A stretch of 64,000 bases of DNA from Dryobates pubescens (GCF_014839835.1 NC_071634.1:1178001-1242000); one strand, 5' to 3'; counted from the first letter of the stretch, positions 1 to 11,374 are shown. A program made the numbers and translations. The notes: generated from the sequence alone by a model not told the origin.

Positions 1-196
1 CCTGAAAGCTGGTGCCTGAAAGCTGGTGCCTGAAAGCTGGTTCCTGAAAGCTGGTGCCTGAAAGCTGGTGCCTGAAAGCTGGTGCCTGAAAGCTGGTGCC
101 TGAAAGCTGGTTCCTGAAAGCTGGTGCCTGAAAGCTGGTTCCTGAAAGCTGGTGCCTGAAAGCTGGTGCCTGAAAGCTGGTGCCTGAAAGCTGGTT
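1..196. repeat. 14-bp minisatellite
   Basis: Fourteen head-to-tail copies of the 14-mer CCTGAAAGCTGGTG run without a break from the first base of the window. Some copies end GGTT instead of GGTG. The array is cut by the window edge, so its true length is unknown. It abuts the ORF1 part of a CR1 LINE, so it may have grown within that element or its 5' flank. Confidence 0.97.
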
Positions 197-1518
197 ACTA
201 CTTGAACAAAGGCAGTAGAAGAACAGTGGGCACCCAAACAGAGAGCACCCACAAGCATGCAGATGTTCAGGCAGGTGGCTGCAGTGAGTGCTGGAGCCTG
301 GCACTCGATATGGAGGATGGAAGGAACAACTCCTGTGTTAGGTGTGAGCAGATCAGGGCTCTGATGAGCATGGTGGCCGAACTAAAAGAAGAGGTGGAAA
401 GGCTAAGAGCTATAAGAGACTGCGAAAGGAAAATTGACTGTTTCCATGATCTGACCTCTACAAAACCAGAACAGGAGGTAACTCTTAGTGGAACAGGGAG
501 TTTGATGCCCTCCCATCAGCTAGCCTCTCAGCCTCCCTGTAGTAACCCACATGAGCAGGGCCAATGGGAACAGGTCTCTGCCCGATGGAAGAAATGCAAA
601 TGGAGCAAGCCTGCCACTTTGAGCAGCACACTGCCTACAGTGCAATTACAGAACAGGTGTGAGGCTCTGCAGGAGGAGCAGGTCATAGGTGAGGATGAGG
701 ACTCAAGCAGGTCAGAAGCTGCACCAGTGACAAGGATGAGGCTCTGCAGGAGGAGCAGGTCATAGGTGAGGATGAGGACTCAAGAAGGTCAGAAGCTGCA
801 CCAGTGACAGGGATGAGGCTCTGCAGGAGGAGCAGGTCATAGGTGAGGATGAGGACTCAAGCAGGTCAGAAGCTGCACCAGTGACAGGGATGAGGCTCTG
901 CAGGAGGAGCAGGTCATAGGTGAGGATGAGGACTCAAGAAGGTCAGAAGCTGCACCAGTGACAGGTTGCCTCAGGCCAGCCATCAAAACTAAACCGGAAA
1001 AGAGACCTTGTAGGGTCATTGTTATAGGAGACTCCCTACTGAAGGGAGCAGAGGGCCCAATATGCAGACCAGACCCATTCCATAGAGAGGTCTGCTGCCT
1101 CCCTGGTACCCAAGTAAAGGACATTGTAGGGAAAATTCCCAACCTTGTGAGTCCTTCAGACTACTACCCACTGCTGGTCTTTCAGGTGGGTAGTGACAAT
1201 GCAACAATGAGAGGCTCATAATCAATTAAAAGAGACTTCAGAACCTTAGGGCAACTGCTAAAGGGATCAGGAGCTCAGGCTGCATTCTCTGCTATCCCTC
1301 TAACATCAGCAGTGGATGAGGGAACATTGAGGAAGAGCCCACAGGTCAATTCATGGCTCCGGGGCTGGTGACATCAACAGGGCTTTGGGTTCTACAATCA
1401 TGGCTTGGTTTACAGGGCACCAGAGCTGAAAACAACTTATGGGACACACTTGTCCCAGAGGGGGAAAAGGATCCTGGGGCAGGAATTGGCAGGGCTCATT
1501 GATAGGGCTTTAAACTAG
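197..1518 (+). pseudogene. CR1 ORF1 remnant (coiled coil plus esterase-like domain)
   Basis: The first part reads in one frame to about 765 and includes a NNSCVRCEQ Cys pair followed by a short heptad-like stretch (MSMVAELKEEVERLRAI), as in avian CR1 ORF1. From about 958 a second frame gives RVIVIGDSLLKG, CCLPG and QVGSDNA, which are blocks of the SGNH/GDSL esterase-like domain of CR1 ORF1. The last block, HLSQRGKRILGQELAGLIDRALN, ends at a TAG at 1516-1518. In active elements ORF1 protein binds RNA and forms the particle used in retrotransposition. The frames are separated by a tandem repeat at 661-968 and the reading is interrupted, so this is a decayed copy. Confidence 0.85.
661..968 (+). 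repeat. 77-bp tandem repeat inside CR1 ORF1
   Basis: Four copies of a 77-bp unit start at 661, 738, 815 and 892, each opening GAGGCTCTGCAGGAGGAG. Copies 1 and 3 read CTCAAGCAGG where copies 2 and 4 read CTCAAGAAGG, so the array looks like a doubled 154-bp dimer. A 77-bp unit is not a multiple of three, so each copy shifts the reading frame. Confidence 0.96.
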
Positions 1519-1664
1519 ATTCACAGGGGGAAGGGGTTAATAGTCTCCTGCTGGCCTGTGACAAACAGAGGGGCAGCTCACCAGAGGCAGAGGGATGGAG
1601 AGCTGGTGAGGGCTCTCAACTTGCTGCCCTGAGGCAAGCCAGGAATGATGCACCAGGACATTCT

Positions 1665-1975
1665 GTGGAAACCAGGGGGAATTGGCACAAGAGGAGGACA
1701 GGGCCAGCCCAGCTGAAGTGCCTCTGTGCAAATGCACACAGCTTGGGCAACAAACAGGATGAATTAAGGGCCATTGTGCTGCTGGGATGCCAGGACATAG
1801 TGGCTGTTACTGACACTTGGTGGGATGATTCCCATGACTGGAATGTAGGGATAGACGGGTATAAGCTCTTTAGGAAGGATAGGCAGGGAAGGAGAGGAGG
1901 AGGTGCTGCCCTCTGTCAATAACCAGCTGGAATCCGTGGAGCTCCACTTGGGGAGGGATGATGAGCTGATCACAC
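1665..1975 (+). pseudogene. CR1 ORF2 endonuclease fragment
   Basis: The plus-strand reading contains CLCANAHSLGNKQDEL, then DIVAVTDTWWDDSHDW and GYKLFRKDR-GRRGGGAAL. These are the first motifs of the apurinic/apyrimidinic-type endonuclease of CR1 ORF2, the enzyme that nicks the target DNA. The usual catalytic E of the TETWW motif reads D here. The domain stops near 1970, where the sequence passes directly to the RT C-terminal part, so it is a fragment. Confidence 0.85.
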
Positions 1976-2651
1976 TGCACTTTGGCCACAACAACCCCAG
2001 GCAGAGCTACAGGCTGGGGTCAGAGTGGCTGAGAGCTGCCAAACAGAGAGGGACCTGGGGGTGCTGATTGACAGCTGCCTAAACATGAGCCAGCAGTGTG
2101 CCCAGGTGGCCAAGAAGGCCAATGGTATCCTGGCCTGCATTAGGAATAGTGTGGCCAGCAGGAGCAGGGAGGTCATTGTGCCCTGTGCTCAACACTGGTT
2201 AGGCCACACCTTGAATCCTGTGTCCAGCTCTGGGCCCCTCAGTTTAAGAAGGACATTGAGAGACTTGAATGTGTCCAGAAAAGGGCAACAAAGCTGGGGA
2301 GAGGCCTTGAGCACAGCCCTGTGAGGAGAGGCTGAGGGAGCTGGGATCGTTTAGCCTGGAGAAGAGGAGACTCAGGGGTGACCTCATTGCCCTCTACAAC
2401 TACCTGAAAGGTGGTTGTAGCCAGGTGGGGGTTGGTCTCTTCTCCCAGGCAACCAGCACCAGAACAAGAGGACACAGTCTCAAGCTGTGCCAGGGGAGGT
2501 TTAGGCTCAAGGTGAGGAGAAAGTTCTTCCCTGAGAGGGTCATTCGCCATTGGGATGTGCTGCCCAGGGAGGTGGTGGAGTCCCCATCCCTGGAGGTGTT
2601 CAAGAGGGGATTGGATGTGGCACTTGGTGCCATGGTCTAGTCGTGAGGTCT

Positions 2652-3143
2652 TGTGGTGGTTTAGGCTGGGTGCTGGCCCAGATGCCACTGTGCAGGCCAC
2701 ACCTGGGAGGTCCCAAGGGGTGGGCCCAGCCCAGGGGGTGGTCACAGGGACCAGGTATTCCATTCCCATAATGCCCTGCTCCCCTATAAAAAGGCCATGC
2801 GGGGTCTTCTTTTGCTCTTTCGTCCCCTGCTGCTGCCTAGGTAATATGGCGTGAGCCGCCTCCCTTGGGCCTGCTCAGGCCCAAGGCTGGGTTGGGGGGG
2901 GGGGGGAGAAAGAGCCCTGGGGGGGGGGTTGGGTGTACCTCCAGGTGGGGATGGGATGTTCTTGGGTATGTTCTGGGATCTCTCTCTTTGTCATGGTGCT
3001 TGTGGGTCTCTGTAAAACTTTCATTGTTGTTTGTTATTGTTTTTCCTATTTAAACTTTCCATCACTTTTTTTTTTTGCAATCCGTTTGTCTGAGTCGTTA
3101 TTTCTGCCTGTGGTGGGGAGGGGACCTGCCCCAACCCATTACA
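2652..3143 (+). mobile_element. Solo LTR of an ERV, inserted in CR1 copy A
   Basis: The 492-bp segment starts TGTGGTGG and ends CATTACA, and is flanked on both sides by the 5-bp direct repeat GGTCT (2647-2651 and 3144-3148). CR1 sequence is continuous on both sides. A TATA-like CTATAAAAAG lies at about 2784. A related but longer LTR occurs at 27868-28439 and 37487-38058. No internal retroviral sequence accompanies it, as expected for a solo LTR. A 5-bp target duplication fits a class III (ERV-L-like) or similar avian ERV; the family is not certain. It is younger than the CR1 copy it interrupts. Confidence 0.88.
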
Positions 3144-3217
3144 GGTCTGTGGTGACAGGTTGGGCTTGATGATCCCTGAGGTCTCTTCCAACCTTGGTGA
3201 TACTGTGAGACTGTGAT

Positions 3218-5163
3218 GCTGCTGGACACACTATTACTTAAAAGGAAACTCTACAGGCAGTGGAGGGAAGGACAGCTAGAACAGGGGGGATATAAAGAAG
3301 CTGCCCAGGCAGCAAGAGACCTGGTTAGGAAAGCCAAAGCAGAGCTTGAATTGAATCTAGCCAGGGAGGTTAAAGGGAACACTAAGAACTTCTGCAGCTA
3401 TATGAATGGCAAGAAGAAGTCTAGGGGAGGTGTGGGCCCCCTCAGAAAGGAAACTGGTGAAGTGGTCACAAGTGATGAGGAAAAGGCTGAAGTACTCAAT
3501 ACCTTCTTTACCTCAGTCTTCACTGCCAGGGCCTCCAGCCACACTCCTGATGTCGTGGAAGACAATGGCAGAGACAGGGAGGAAGAGCTGCCCATGGTAA
3601 GGGAAGATCAGGTTGGTGATCACCTGAAGAGCCTGAAGGTGTTCAAGTCCATGGGACCCCACGGGATACACCCAGGGGTGCTGAGAGAACTGGCAGAGCA
3701 GGTTGCTAAAGCCCTCTCTATGCTATTCCAAAGCTCCTGGCAGTCTGGGGCAGTCCCCACAGACTGGAAGAGGGGAAACATTACTCCATTTGCAAACAGG
3801 GTAAGAAGGAGGAACAGGGAACTCCAGGCCAGGCAGTCTCACCTCTGTGCCCAGAGACATCATGGAGCAGATCCTCCTGGAGGCACTGCTGACTCAGCAG
3901 AATAGTGAAGAGGTGATTGGGAACAGTCAGCATGGCTTCAGCAAGGGCACATCCTGCCTGACCAACCTGGTGGCCTTCTCTGCACAGGTGACAACATCAA
4001 CAGCTGAGGGGCAGCAGCTGATGTTGTTTGCCTGGGCCTGAGCACAGCCTTCCACACTGTCCCACACCACAGCCTGGGCTCCAGGCTGCTGACACAGGGG
4101 TGTGATGGGTGACCACTAGATGGATACAGAACTGGCTTGATGGCTGCACCCAGAGAGTGGCTGTCCATGGGTCCATGTCCCAGGGGAGGCCAGGGACAAG
4201 CAGAGTCCCTCAGGGATCAGTCCTGGGACCAGGCTGGTTCAACATCTTTGTGGGTGCCAGGGACAGTGGCATTGAGTGCAGCCTCAGCAGGGTTGCTGAT
4301 GGCACCAAGCTGTGTGGGGCAGCAGACAGGCTGGAGGGAAGGGATCCATCCAGAGGGACCTGGGCAGGCTGGAGAGGTGGGCACAAGCCAACCTCAGGAG
4401 GTTCAACAAGACCAAGGTCCTGCACTTGGGGCACAACAACCCCAAGCAATGCTGCAGGCTTGGGGCAGTGTGGCTGGAAAGCTGCTGGCAGAAAGGGACC
4501 TGGGGGTGCTGATGGACAAGCAGCTGAACAGGAGCCAGCAGTGTGCCCAGCTGGCCAAGAAAGCCAAAGGCCTCCTGGCTGGGATCAGCAATGCTGTGGC
4601 CAGCAGCAGCAGGGAGGGGATTGTGCCCTGGGACTCAGCTCAGGGGAGGCCACACCTGGAGTGCTGGCTTCAGTTCTGGGCACCTCAGTACAAGAGAGCT
4701 GTGGAGGTGCTGGAGCCAGGGCAGAGCAGGGCAAGGGAGCTGGGAAGGGCCTGGAGAATAAATCTGATGAGGAGAGACTGAAGGAGCTGGGGATGGTTAG
4801 TGTGAAAGAGAGGAGGCTGAGGGGAGACCTCACTGCTCTCTGCAGCTCCCTGAAAGGAGGTTGTGGAGAGGCTGCTGCTGGTCTCTGTTCACAGGTAATT
4901 AGTGACAGAACAAGAGGCAATGGCCTCCAGCTGCAGCAGGGGAGGTTTAGACAGTAGGAAATATGCTTTCCCAGCAGAGTGGTCAGGGACTGGAATGTGC
5001 TGCCCAGGGAGCTGGTGGAGTCCCCAAGTCTGGATGTGTTTCAAGGTGGTTTGGATGTGGTGCTTGGGGCTATGGGTTAGGGTGACCCTTGTAGAGCAGG
5101 GTTCTGGGTTGGACTTGGTGATCCTGAGGGTCTCTTCCAACCTGGATGTTTCTGGGATTCTGT
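3218..5163 (+). mobile_element. CR1 LINE copy B (ORF2 RT region and 3' end)
   Basis: The plus strand carries much of CR1 ORF2: the KAKAELELNLAREVKGNTKNF region, EKAEVLNTFFTSVF, the MGPHGIHPGVLREL block, then [27 protein letters not shown] and the C-terminal [20 protein letters not shown]. The 3' tail ends with CTCTTCCAACCTGGATG and a TTCTGTG stretch near 5163. The RT is spread over several frames and the catalytic FADD block is degraded (RVADGTKL), so this copy is dead. It begins directly after CR1 copy A, suggesting nested or adjacent insertion. RT differences from copy A and from the copies at 13660 and 16326 suggest a separate CR1 subfamily. Confidence 0.9.
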
Positions 5164-5590
5164 GGAAAGTTGCTCTGAGGTCTCCCTGGAGCTTTCTCTT
5201 CTCCAGGCTGCACACCCCCTACTCTCCCAGCCTGGCCCCACAGGGGAGGTTCTCCAGCCTCTGATCATCTTGGTGGCCTCCTCTGGACCCTCTCCAGGTC
5301 CTTCTTGTGCTGGGGCCCCAGAGCTGGAGGCAGTGCTGCAGGTGGGGGCTGAGCAGGGCAGAGCAGAGGGGCAGAATCCCCTCCCTGTGCTGCTGCTCTC
5401 TCCCTGCTCTGGCTGCAGCTCAGCACTCAGCTGGCTCTGGGCTGCCAGGGCCCAGTGCTGGCTCCTGGGGAGTTTGTCACCACCTGACCCCCCCCAAGGC
5501 CTTCTCCTGCAGCCTGCTCTGGAGCCACTCCTCACCCAGCCTGGATTTGTGCTGGGGATTGGCCTGAGCCAGCTGCAGTACTTAGCAGAG
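5164..5590 (-). mobile_element. CR1 LINE copy C (3' part, antisense)
   Basis: On the minus strand this reads as the C-terminal CR1 ORF2 and 3' region, with blocks such as the DLERIQEEATKMIRGW-like segment and WESRGCAAWRRE in a decayed frame. It is oriented opposite to copy B, with which it meets tail to tail near 5164. The left end lacks the usual 3' UTR tail. Similarity to the copy at 7890-8945 suggests the same CR1 subfamily. Confidence 0.75.
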
Positions 5591-6054
5591 AAGGACAGCT
5601 GATGAGAGATTTCACCCCATTTGAGGCCCAAGTTATTTTCTGCAAGTATCCTCCCCTTTTCCAGTTATCACTCTCCTACTTCCACACCTGTGCTCCCAGC
5701 TTCTGTGTGCAGTGCACTATGGATCACTGCTGACAGGTTTCAAAATGCAACTAACTAATGATAAAAACATGAAACTTCTTTGTGTCTCCTGCAAGTCCTC
5801 TCTGGGACCTGGCTCCTTTCCTTTCCACTGAGAAGAAATGCAGAAGTTCCTATGAAGAAAAAGAATAAACCCTTCCTAAATATAATTATGCTGTGGAAAT
5901 GATTTTCTAGCCAGGCCTGCTGAGCAAACAGCAGAGATAAACAATCTCAGTAGCAAAGCTCAGAGCACTCTGCATCTCCCCTGCAGAATACAGGAGCTCT
6001 TAAACACAACATCACTTTGCAGGGCCAGGAAAATGCTCCTGATTTGCAGTAAGA
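5591..6054. other. No recognised feature
   Basis: This roughly 460-bp stretch is AT-richer than its neighbours and has no long reading frame, CR1 motif or tandem repeat that I can identify. It is probably single-copy intergenic DNA. Confidence 0.5.
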
Positions 6055-6622
6055 CAAGGCTGAGGCAATGAGGGAGGGAATTCTGCTCTGCTCTGCTCTG
6101 CTCAGCCCCCACCTGCAGCACTGCCTCCAGCTCTGGGCCCCCACCACCAGAAGGACCTGGAGAGGATCCAGAGGAGGCCACCAAGACCATCAGAGGGCTG
6201 CAGAACCTCTCCTGTGGGGACAGGCTGGGAGAGTTGGGGCTGTTCAGCCTGGAGAAGAGAAGGCTCCAGGGAGACCTTAGACCAGCTTCCAGGACCTGAA
6301 GGGCTCCAGGAGAGCTGGGGAGGGAGTCTGGACAAGAGCTGGGAGTGCCAGGCTGAGGGACAATGGCTTTGAGCTGGGAGAGGACAGATTGAGCCTGGAG
6401 ATGAGGAAGAGATTCTTGTCAGTGAGGCTGGGGAGACTCTGGCACAGGCTGCCCAGGGAGGCTGTGGCTGCCTCCTGCCTGGAGGTGTTCAAAGCCAGGT
6501 TGGTTGAGGCCTGGAGCAGCCTGTGCTGGTGGGAGGTGTCCCTGCCCATGGCAGGGGGTTGGAGCTGGATGCTCTATGAGGTCCCTTCCAGTCTATACCA
6601 TTCTATGAATCTATGACCTGAC
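6055..6622 (+). mobile_element. CR1 LINE copy D (3' end)
   Basis: The plus strand has the CR1 3' module: GGCCACCAAGACCATC followed by a GGACAGGCTGGGAGAG block, [13 protein letters not shown]-like coding, WHRLPREAVAASCLEVF and a tail ending CCATTCTATGAATCTATGA. This tail type (TTCTATGA repeats) differs from the TTCTGTGA type of copies A, B and H, marking another CR1 subfamily. Only the last part of the element is present, as is usual for 5'-truncated LINE insertions. Confidence 0.85.
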
Positions 6623-6693
6623 CATTTGATTCCAACTAAATCCATGCCCTAAATCCCCTGGATCTGGCCTGAAGAAAGGCACAAGGCATGGAT

Positions 6694-7188
6694 CATCACA
6701 GTGTCACAGAATCACCAAGGCTGGAAGAGACCTCAAAGATCATCAAGTCCAACCTGTTACCACAGACCTCATGACTAGACCATGGCACCAAGTGCCACAT
6801 CCAATCCCCTCTTGAACACCGCCAGGGATGGGGACTCCACCACCTCCCTGGGCAGCACATTCTAATGCCTAACAACTCTCTCAGTGAAGAACTTTCTCCT
6901 CATCTCCAGCCTAAACTTCCCCTGGCACAGCTTGAGACTGTGTCCTCTTGTTCTGGTGCTGGTTGCCTGGGAGAAGAGACCAACTCCCCCTGGCCACAAC
7001 CACCCTTCAGGTAGCTACAGACAGCAATAAGGTCTCCCCTGAGCCTCCTCTTCTCCAGGCTAAGCAACCCCAGCTCCCTCAGCCTCTCCCCGCAGGGCTG
7101 TGCTCAAGGCCTCTCCCCAGCCTCATTGCCCTGCTCTGGACATGCTCAAGTGTCTCAATGTCCTTCTTAAACTGAGGGGCCCAGAGGC
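6694..7188 (-). mobile_element. CR1 LINE copy E (3' end, antisense)
   Basis: The sequence reads in reverse as a CR1 3' end. It starts with the tail (ACAGAATCACCAAGG, GGAAGAGACCTC) and continues into the LPREVVES-like block and the [16 protein letters not shown] region on the minus strand. It ends abruptly near 7188 at the KKDIE block, a 5' truncation. It is close in sequence to the 3' ends of copies A and L. Confidence 0.88.
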
Positions 7189-7889
7189 ATCATCCTCAGA
7201 GGGCCCCACCTGTGAGGACCCAGCCAGGACTGCTGTGTTTAAGCTTCTTTGAAAAGAAAGCTGAAGATCTTATCAGCTTATCAGGGAACAGGACATGGTC
7301 TCTGCTTTCTGCTCTTTGCTCCTGAGTCAAAGCTATGGATGTGCAAACGTCTCAGCTCCCTCCTCCCCGTGGAGCTCTCTGAATTCTAGGAAATGCTGGC
7401 TGGGAGAGACCTCTGAACATCCTTGGTTCAACCTGATGCTCAAAGCAAGAGCACCACCAGCACCACATCAGCTTGACTGTGGCTTTGGCCAGATCTCAAA
7501 ACCTACCTCCTTTGCCTCCCTGGGTAGCCACGGTGGGGCTGCAGCAGCTTCCTCTTGAGGGAGAGCTGCTCACCCCAAACCTCCCCAAGTGCACTTTATG
7601 CCCTGTGCCTGATGCTGCAACATCTGCCAGAACCAGGAAGGGTTTGTCCACGACATCTCTGTAGCTGCCATGGAACAGCTGCAGGCTGTTGTCACCTTCC
7701 ATCGACCCAGTTTAAGCTGTGGACTAGAAAAGGACCTCACAGCTGGAGAATGCTGTGGGGAGAGGCCCTTTGCTCTAGCTCAGAAGGGGGCTCCTGGCAG
7801 CCTTGTGGAGGTCTGGGAGTGCTGTCCCCATGCACCTCACCTCTGTGTCCTCTCTTACTCTTACCTGTCCCACCAGTGACTCCTCTGAA
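7189..7889. other. Mostly unrecognised spacer
   Basis: About 700 bp with no supported gene. A short piece near 7378-7450 (AGGAAATGCTGGCTGGGAGAGACCTC and following, ending in a CCTTGGTTCAACC block) resembles an old antisense CR1 tail, but it is too diverged to be sure. Open frames here have no recognisable domain and run on into CR1 copy G. Confidence 0.45.
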
Positions 7890-8945
7890 GCCTTTGGCTT
7901 CAGCTCAGTGTTTTGGGGAGCTGATCAAGTCTGATCTTGAATGTCTCCAGGGACAGAGCCTCAACCCCATCCCTGGGCAGCCTGTGCCAGTGTCTCCCCA
8001 GCCTCCCTGTGCAGAGCTTCCTCCTCATGTCCAACCTAACTCTGCCCTGCTCCAGGTTCAAACCACTGCCCCTGGGCCTATCCCCACAGCCCCTTCTGAC
8101 CAGTCCCTCCCCAGCCTGCCTGCAGCTGCCCTGCAGATATTGAACTGCAGCTCTGAGGTCTCCCTGGAGCCTTCTCTTCTCCAGGCTGCACAGCCCCAGC
8201 TCTCCCAGCCTGTCCCCATAGCAGAGGTTTTCCAGCCTCTGATCATCTTTGTGGTCTCCTCTGGAGCCTCTTCAGCAGCTCCACCTCCTTCTTGTGTTGG
8301 GGGCCCAAGAGCTGGACCCAGCCCTGCAGGTGAGGTCTCCCCAGAGCAGAGCAGAGCAGAGGGGCAGGATCCTCTCTCTCCAGCTCTGGCCACACTGCTC
8401 TGGATGCAGCCCAGGCTGCCCTTGGCCTCCTGTGCTGCCAGTGCCCATTGCTGGCTCCTCTCCAGCTTCTCTCCCCCCAATATCCCCAAGTCCTTCTCTG
8501 CAGGGCTGCTCTCAGTCTCATCACCCCCAGCCTGGACTGATATTGAGGACTGCCCATCTGCAGGATCTTGCACTTGTCCTTGTTGAACATCAGGAGGTTC
8601 CCCTCAGCCACCTCTGCAGCCTGTCCAGGTCCCTCTGGATGGCACCATCCTGTCCTTCACTCTTAACCAACCACACCACTCAGCTTGGAGCCATCTGGAG
8701 GCTTGCTGAGGGTGCCTCAGTCTCACTGTCAGTGTCAGTGATGAAGACTTTAAACAGCTCTGGGTGCAGTACAGACCCCTGAGGGAAACCACTTGGCTCC
8801 CATCTCCATCTGGACATGGAGCTGTTGACCACTACCCTGTGCACAGTCCACACATCAAATCCACATCTCTCCAGCTTAGAGAGCAGGATGCTGGGGGGGA
8901 CTGAGTCAAAGGCTTTGCAGAGAGGCACTCCAGCCCCTCTGGCCA
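7890..8945 (-). mobile_element. CR1 LINE copy G (RT C-terminal part and 3' end, antisense)
   Basis: The minus strand carries the RT block [20 protein letters not shown], then [18 protein letters not shown], and a tail region leading to the CLQRGLDT-like 3' segment near 7915. In active elements this protein copies RNA into DNA at the target site. The SG-PQGSVL motif is recognisable but several frames are needed to read the region, so the copy is dead. It belongs with copies C and D rather than A, B and L. Confidence 0.85.
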
Positions 8946-9084
8946 TTTTTCAAGAAGCTTGCTTGCAAGCTTGCAGATCCCAGATTTTCAATTCCCTCCA
9001 TCACCACCCATACCACTGCCTGAGCCATCCCTATTGCTGCTGTGCTGTACCTGGGACCTTGGTCTGCTGCCCAGGTACACATCC

Positions 9085-10215
9085 TTGCTCTGACCTCAGC
9101 AATGCCTTTGACACCGTCCCCCACAGCAAACTCCTGGCCAAGCTGTCAGCCCCTGGCTGGGACAGCAGCTCTCTGAACTGGGTTAGGAACTGGCTGGAGG
9201 CTGAGCCCAGAGAGTGGTGGTGAATGGTGCCACAGCCAGCTGGCAGCCAGGCACCAGTGGTGTCCCCCAGGGATCAGTGCTGGGCCCCAGCCTGTTCAAT
9301 ATCTTTATTGATGCTGTGGATGAGGGCATTGAGTCCATCAGCAGTGAATCTGCAGATGGCAGCAAGCTGGGGGCAGGAGTTGATCTGCTGGAGGGTAGAG
9401 AGGCTCTGCAGAGGGACCTTGCCAGGCTGGGCAGATGGGCAGAGGCCAAGGGCAGGAGATTGAACACATCCAAGTGCCAGGTGCTGCACATTGGCCACAG
9501 CAACCCCATGCAGAGCTACAGGCTGGGGTCAGAGTGGCTGAGAGCAGCCTGGCTGAGAGGGACCTGGGGGTACAGGGTGACAGCAGCTGAACATGAGCCA
9601 GCAGTGTGCCCAGGTGGACAAGAAGGCCAAGGGCATCCTGGCCTGCATCAGGAATAGTGTGGCCAGCAGGAGCAGGGAGGTCATTCTGCCCTGTGCTCAG
9701 CACTGGTTAGGCCACACCTTGAGCCCTGTGTCCAGCTCTGGGCTCCTCAGGTTAGGAGAGTTTGAACTGCTGGAAGGTGTCCAGAGAAGGGCAACAAAGC
9801 TGGGGAGGGGTCTGGGGCACAGCCCTGTGAGGAGAGGCTGAGGGAGCTGGGGTTGCTTAGCCTGCAGAAGAGGAGGCTCAGAGGAGACCTTCTTGCTCTC
9901 TCCAACTCCCTGCAGGGAGGCTGTAGCCAGGTGGGGGTTGGTCTCTTCTCCCAGACACCCAGCACCAGAACAAGAGGACACAGTCTCAGGCTGTGCCAGG
10001 GGAAGTTTAGTCTTGATCTTAGAAAGAAGTTCTTCCCAGCAAGAGATATTGGCCTTGAAATGTGATGCCCAGGGAGGGGGTGAGGTCCACATCCCTGGAG
10101 GTATTTACAAAAGCCTGGATGAGGCACTTGGAGCCATGGTCTGGTTGATTAGTTAGGGTTGAGTGATTGTTTGGACTTGATGATCTTGGAGGTCTCTTCC
10201 AACCTGGTAGATTCT
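9085..10215 (+). mobile_element. CR1 LINE copy H (RT and 3' end)
   Basis: Reading begins at SNAFDTVPHSKLLAKL and continues through [27 protein letters not shown], then the [24 protein letters not shown] block and the [22 protein letters not shown] region. The 3' tail closes with GGTCTCTTCCAACCTGGTAG and a TTCTGTGATTCTTT stretch at about 10215. The FADD block reads ESADGSKLGAG, so a catalytic Asp context is lost. The 5' half of the element is absent. Confidence 0.9.
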
Positions 10216-11374
10216 GTGATTCTTTTTAACCTTGAGGTACAAAGTCTTCTCCATCAGGCTGCACTGCTTCCAAAGGCTGGGTGGCCTGGGGAAAGATGCT
10301 GCTGCTGCTGCTGCCATGAACTTTCTGCCCTTCTTGGTTTCCACCAAGCCACACTGAGATGAACTATGACACCTTCCCAGATTCCTCCTGGCTGGAGGTG
10401 GCCACCTCCAAGCTGCAGACATCCAAATGCCAGTTCAGGCTCCCTTAGATTAGATAAAGCCATTATGAGCCTCTTGATAAGGCTGCTGAGAGCAGCAGCT
10501 GGTGCAGAGCACTGCTGCTTGAGAAAGCGTCCCATCAATGCTAACATCCAGCAAAGCCCTCAGCCCTTGGTGTCTTATTGCCAAGGTCACAAAGGCTTCT
10601 CCAAGGGCAAGGAAGCTGTTTCACTGCTAGCATGAGACCTGCCCCTGCCTCAGCTTTGCTCACTGTTTGCCACCTGAGGAGCAGAGCTTCCAAAGAGCTG
10701 CCCTTGCTCATGGGAGGCTTGGCTTAGTGTCACTGGCCTCCTGCTCTCTTGCCTCAGACATCTCTGGTGCAGAGTAGTTGCTTCTCTATGGGCACATGGA
10801 GAGGATGCTCATACACTCAGAGGGCATGGATTGTCCTTTGGTGGGATGAGGCTGCCCTCCACCCCACCACCCATCTTATGGAGTCAGGGGATGAGGACTG
10901 AACTTGCTGCTTGCTGCTTTTGGAGTGAGTTTGTGCCAGAGCAGGAAGAAAATGTTGGGAAAGAAATGGAGTTGCCAGATGTTGATGTTCTTGGGTGAGG
11001 AAGGTCTGGAAGAGCCCCCAGAGCAAACCCAGTGAAGCACCTAACCAATACCAAGGTGTTCTGTCTCACCCCACCAGACATATGCAGGGCAGATGTTTCC
11101 ATCTGATTGAGGCACATGAAGAGCCCCTGAGGCAGTGGGGCCCTGACCAGGTGAAGACTTGCATATTGGGATGCAAAAATGCATCAGCCTCCAAGTGCCT
11201 ACAGCTGATTAGATGAGCTCCAGTCCTGAGGGAACACTTGGCTGTCACTGCGTCCTGTGCCCACATCTCCAGTGGCCCATACTCTCCTCAGTCCTGATTT
11301 ATCAAGCACAGTGCCTCACTTAATGACTGCTCACAGTGGGTTGCATCTAAATAGCCAAGGAAAGCTTCTCAGGC
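10216..11374. other. No recognised feature (single-copy spacer)
   Basis: About 1.16 kb without CR1, LTR or keratin similarity that I can see. The open frames are short, lack domains and have no matching splice or promoter context. A short CTG run (10295-10312) is the only simple repeat. Confidence 0.55.

Larger units (their letters stand above)
197..3217 (+). mobile_element. CR1 LINE copy A (ORF1, endonuclease start, 3' end; hosts a solo LTR)
   Basis: This is a CR1 non-LTR retrotransposon read on the plus strand. ORF1 remains cover about 197-1518 and the ORF2 endonuclease start about 1665-1970. The copy then jumps to the last part of the reverse-transcriptase ORF (from about 1975, with the LHFGHNNP-type motif) and the usual CR1 3' region ([25 protein letters not shown] motifs, 2325-2640). 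The middle of ORF2 is absent, so the copy has a large internal deletion. A solo LTR sits in the 3' end at 2652-3143, after which the CR1 tail continues (CTCTTCCAACCTTGG, 3182-3196) to about 3217. Frames are broken in several places, so it is inactive. The CR1 assignment rests on ORF1 and ORF2 protein motifs and the typical 3' tail. Confidence 0.9.

Noticed and set aside
7555-8586. 343-codon plus-strand frame
   Set aside because: More than half of it is the antisense of CR1 copy G; the rest is low-complexity spacer without a domain.
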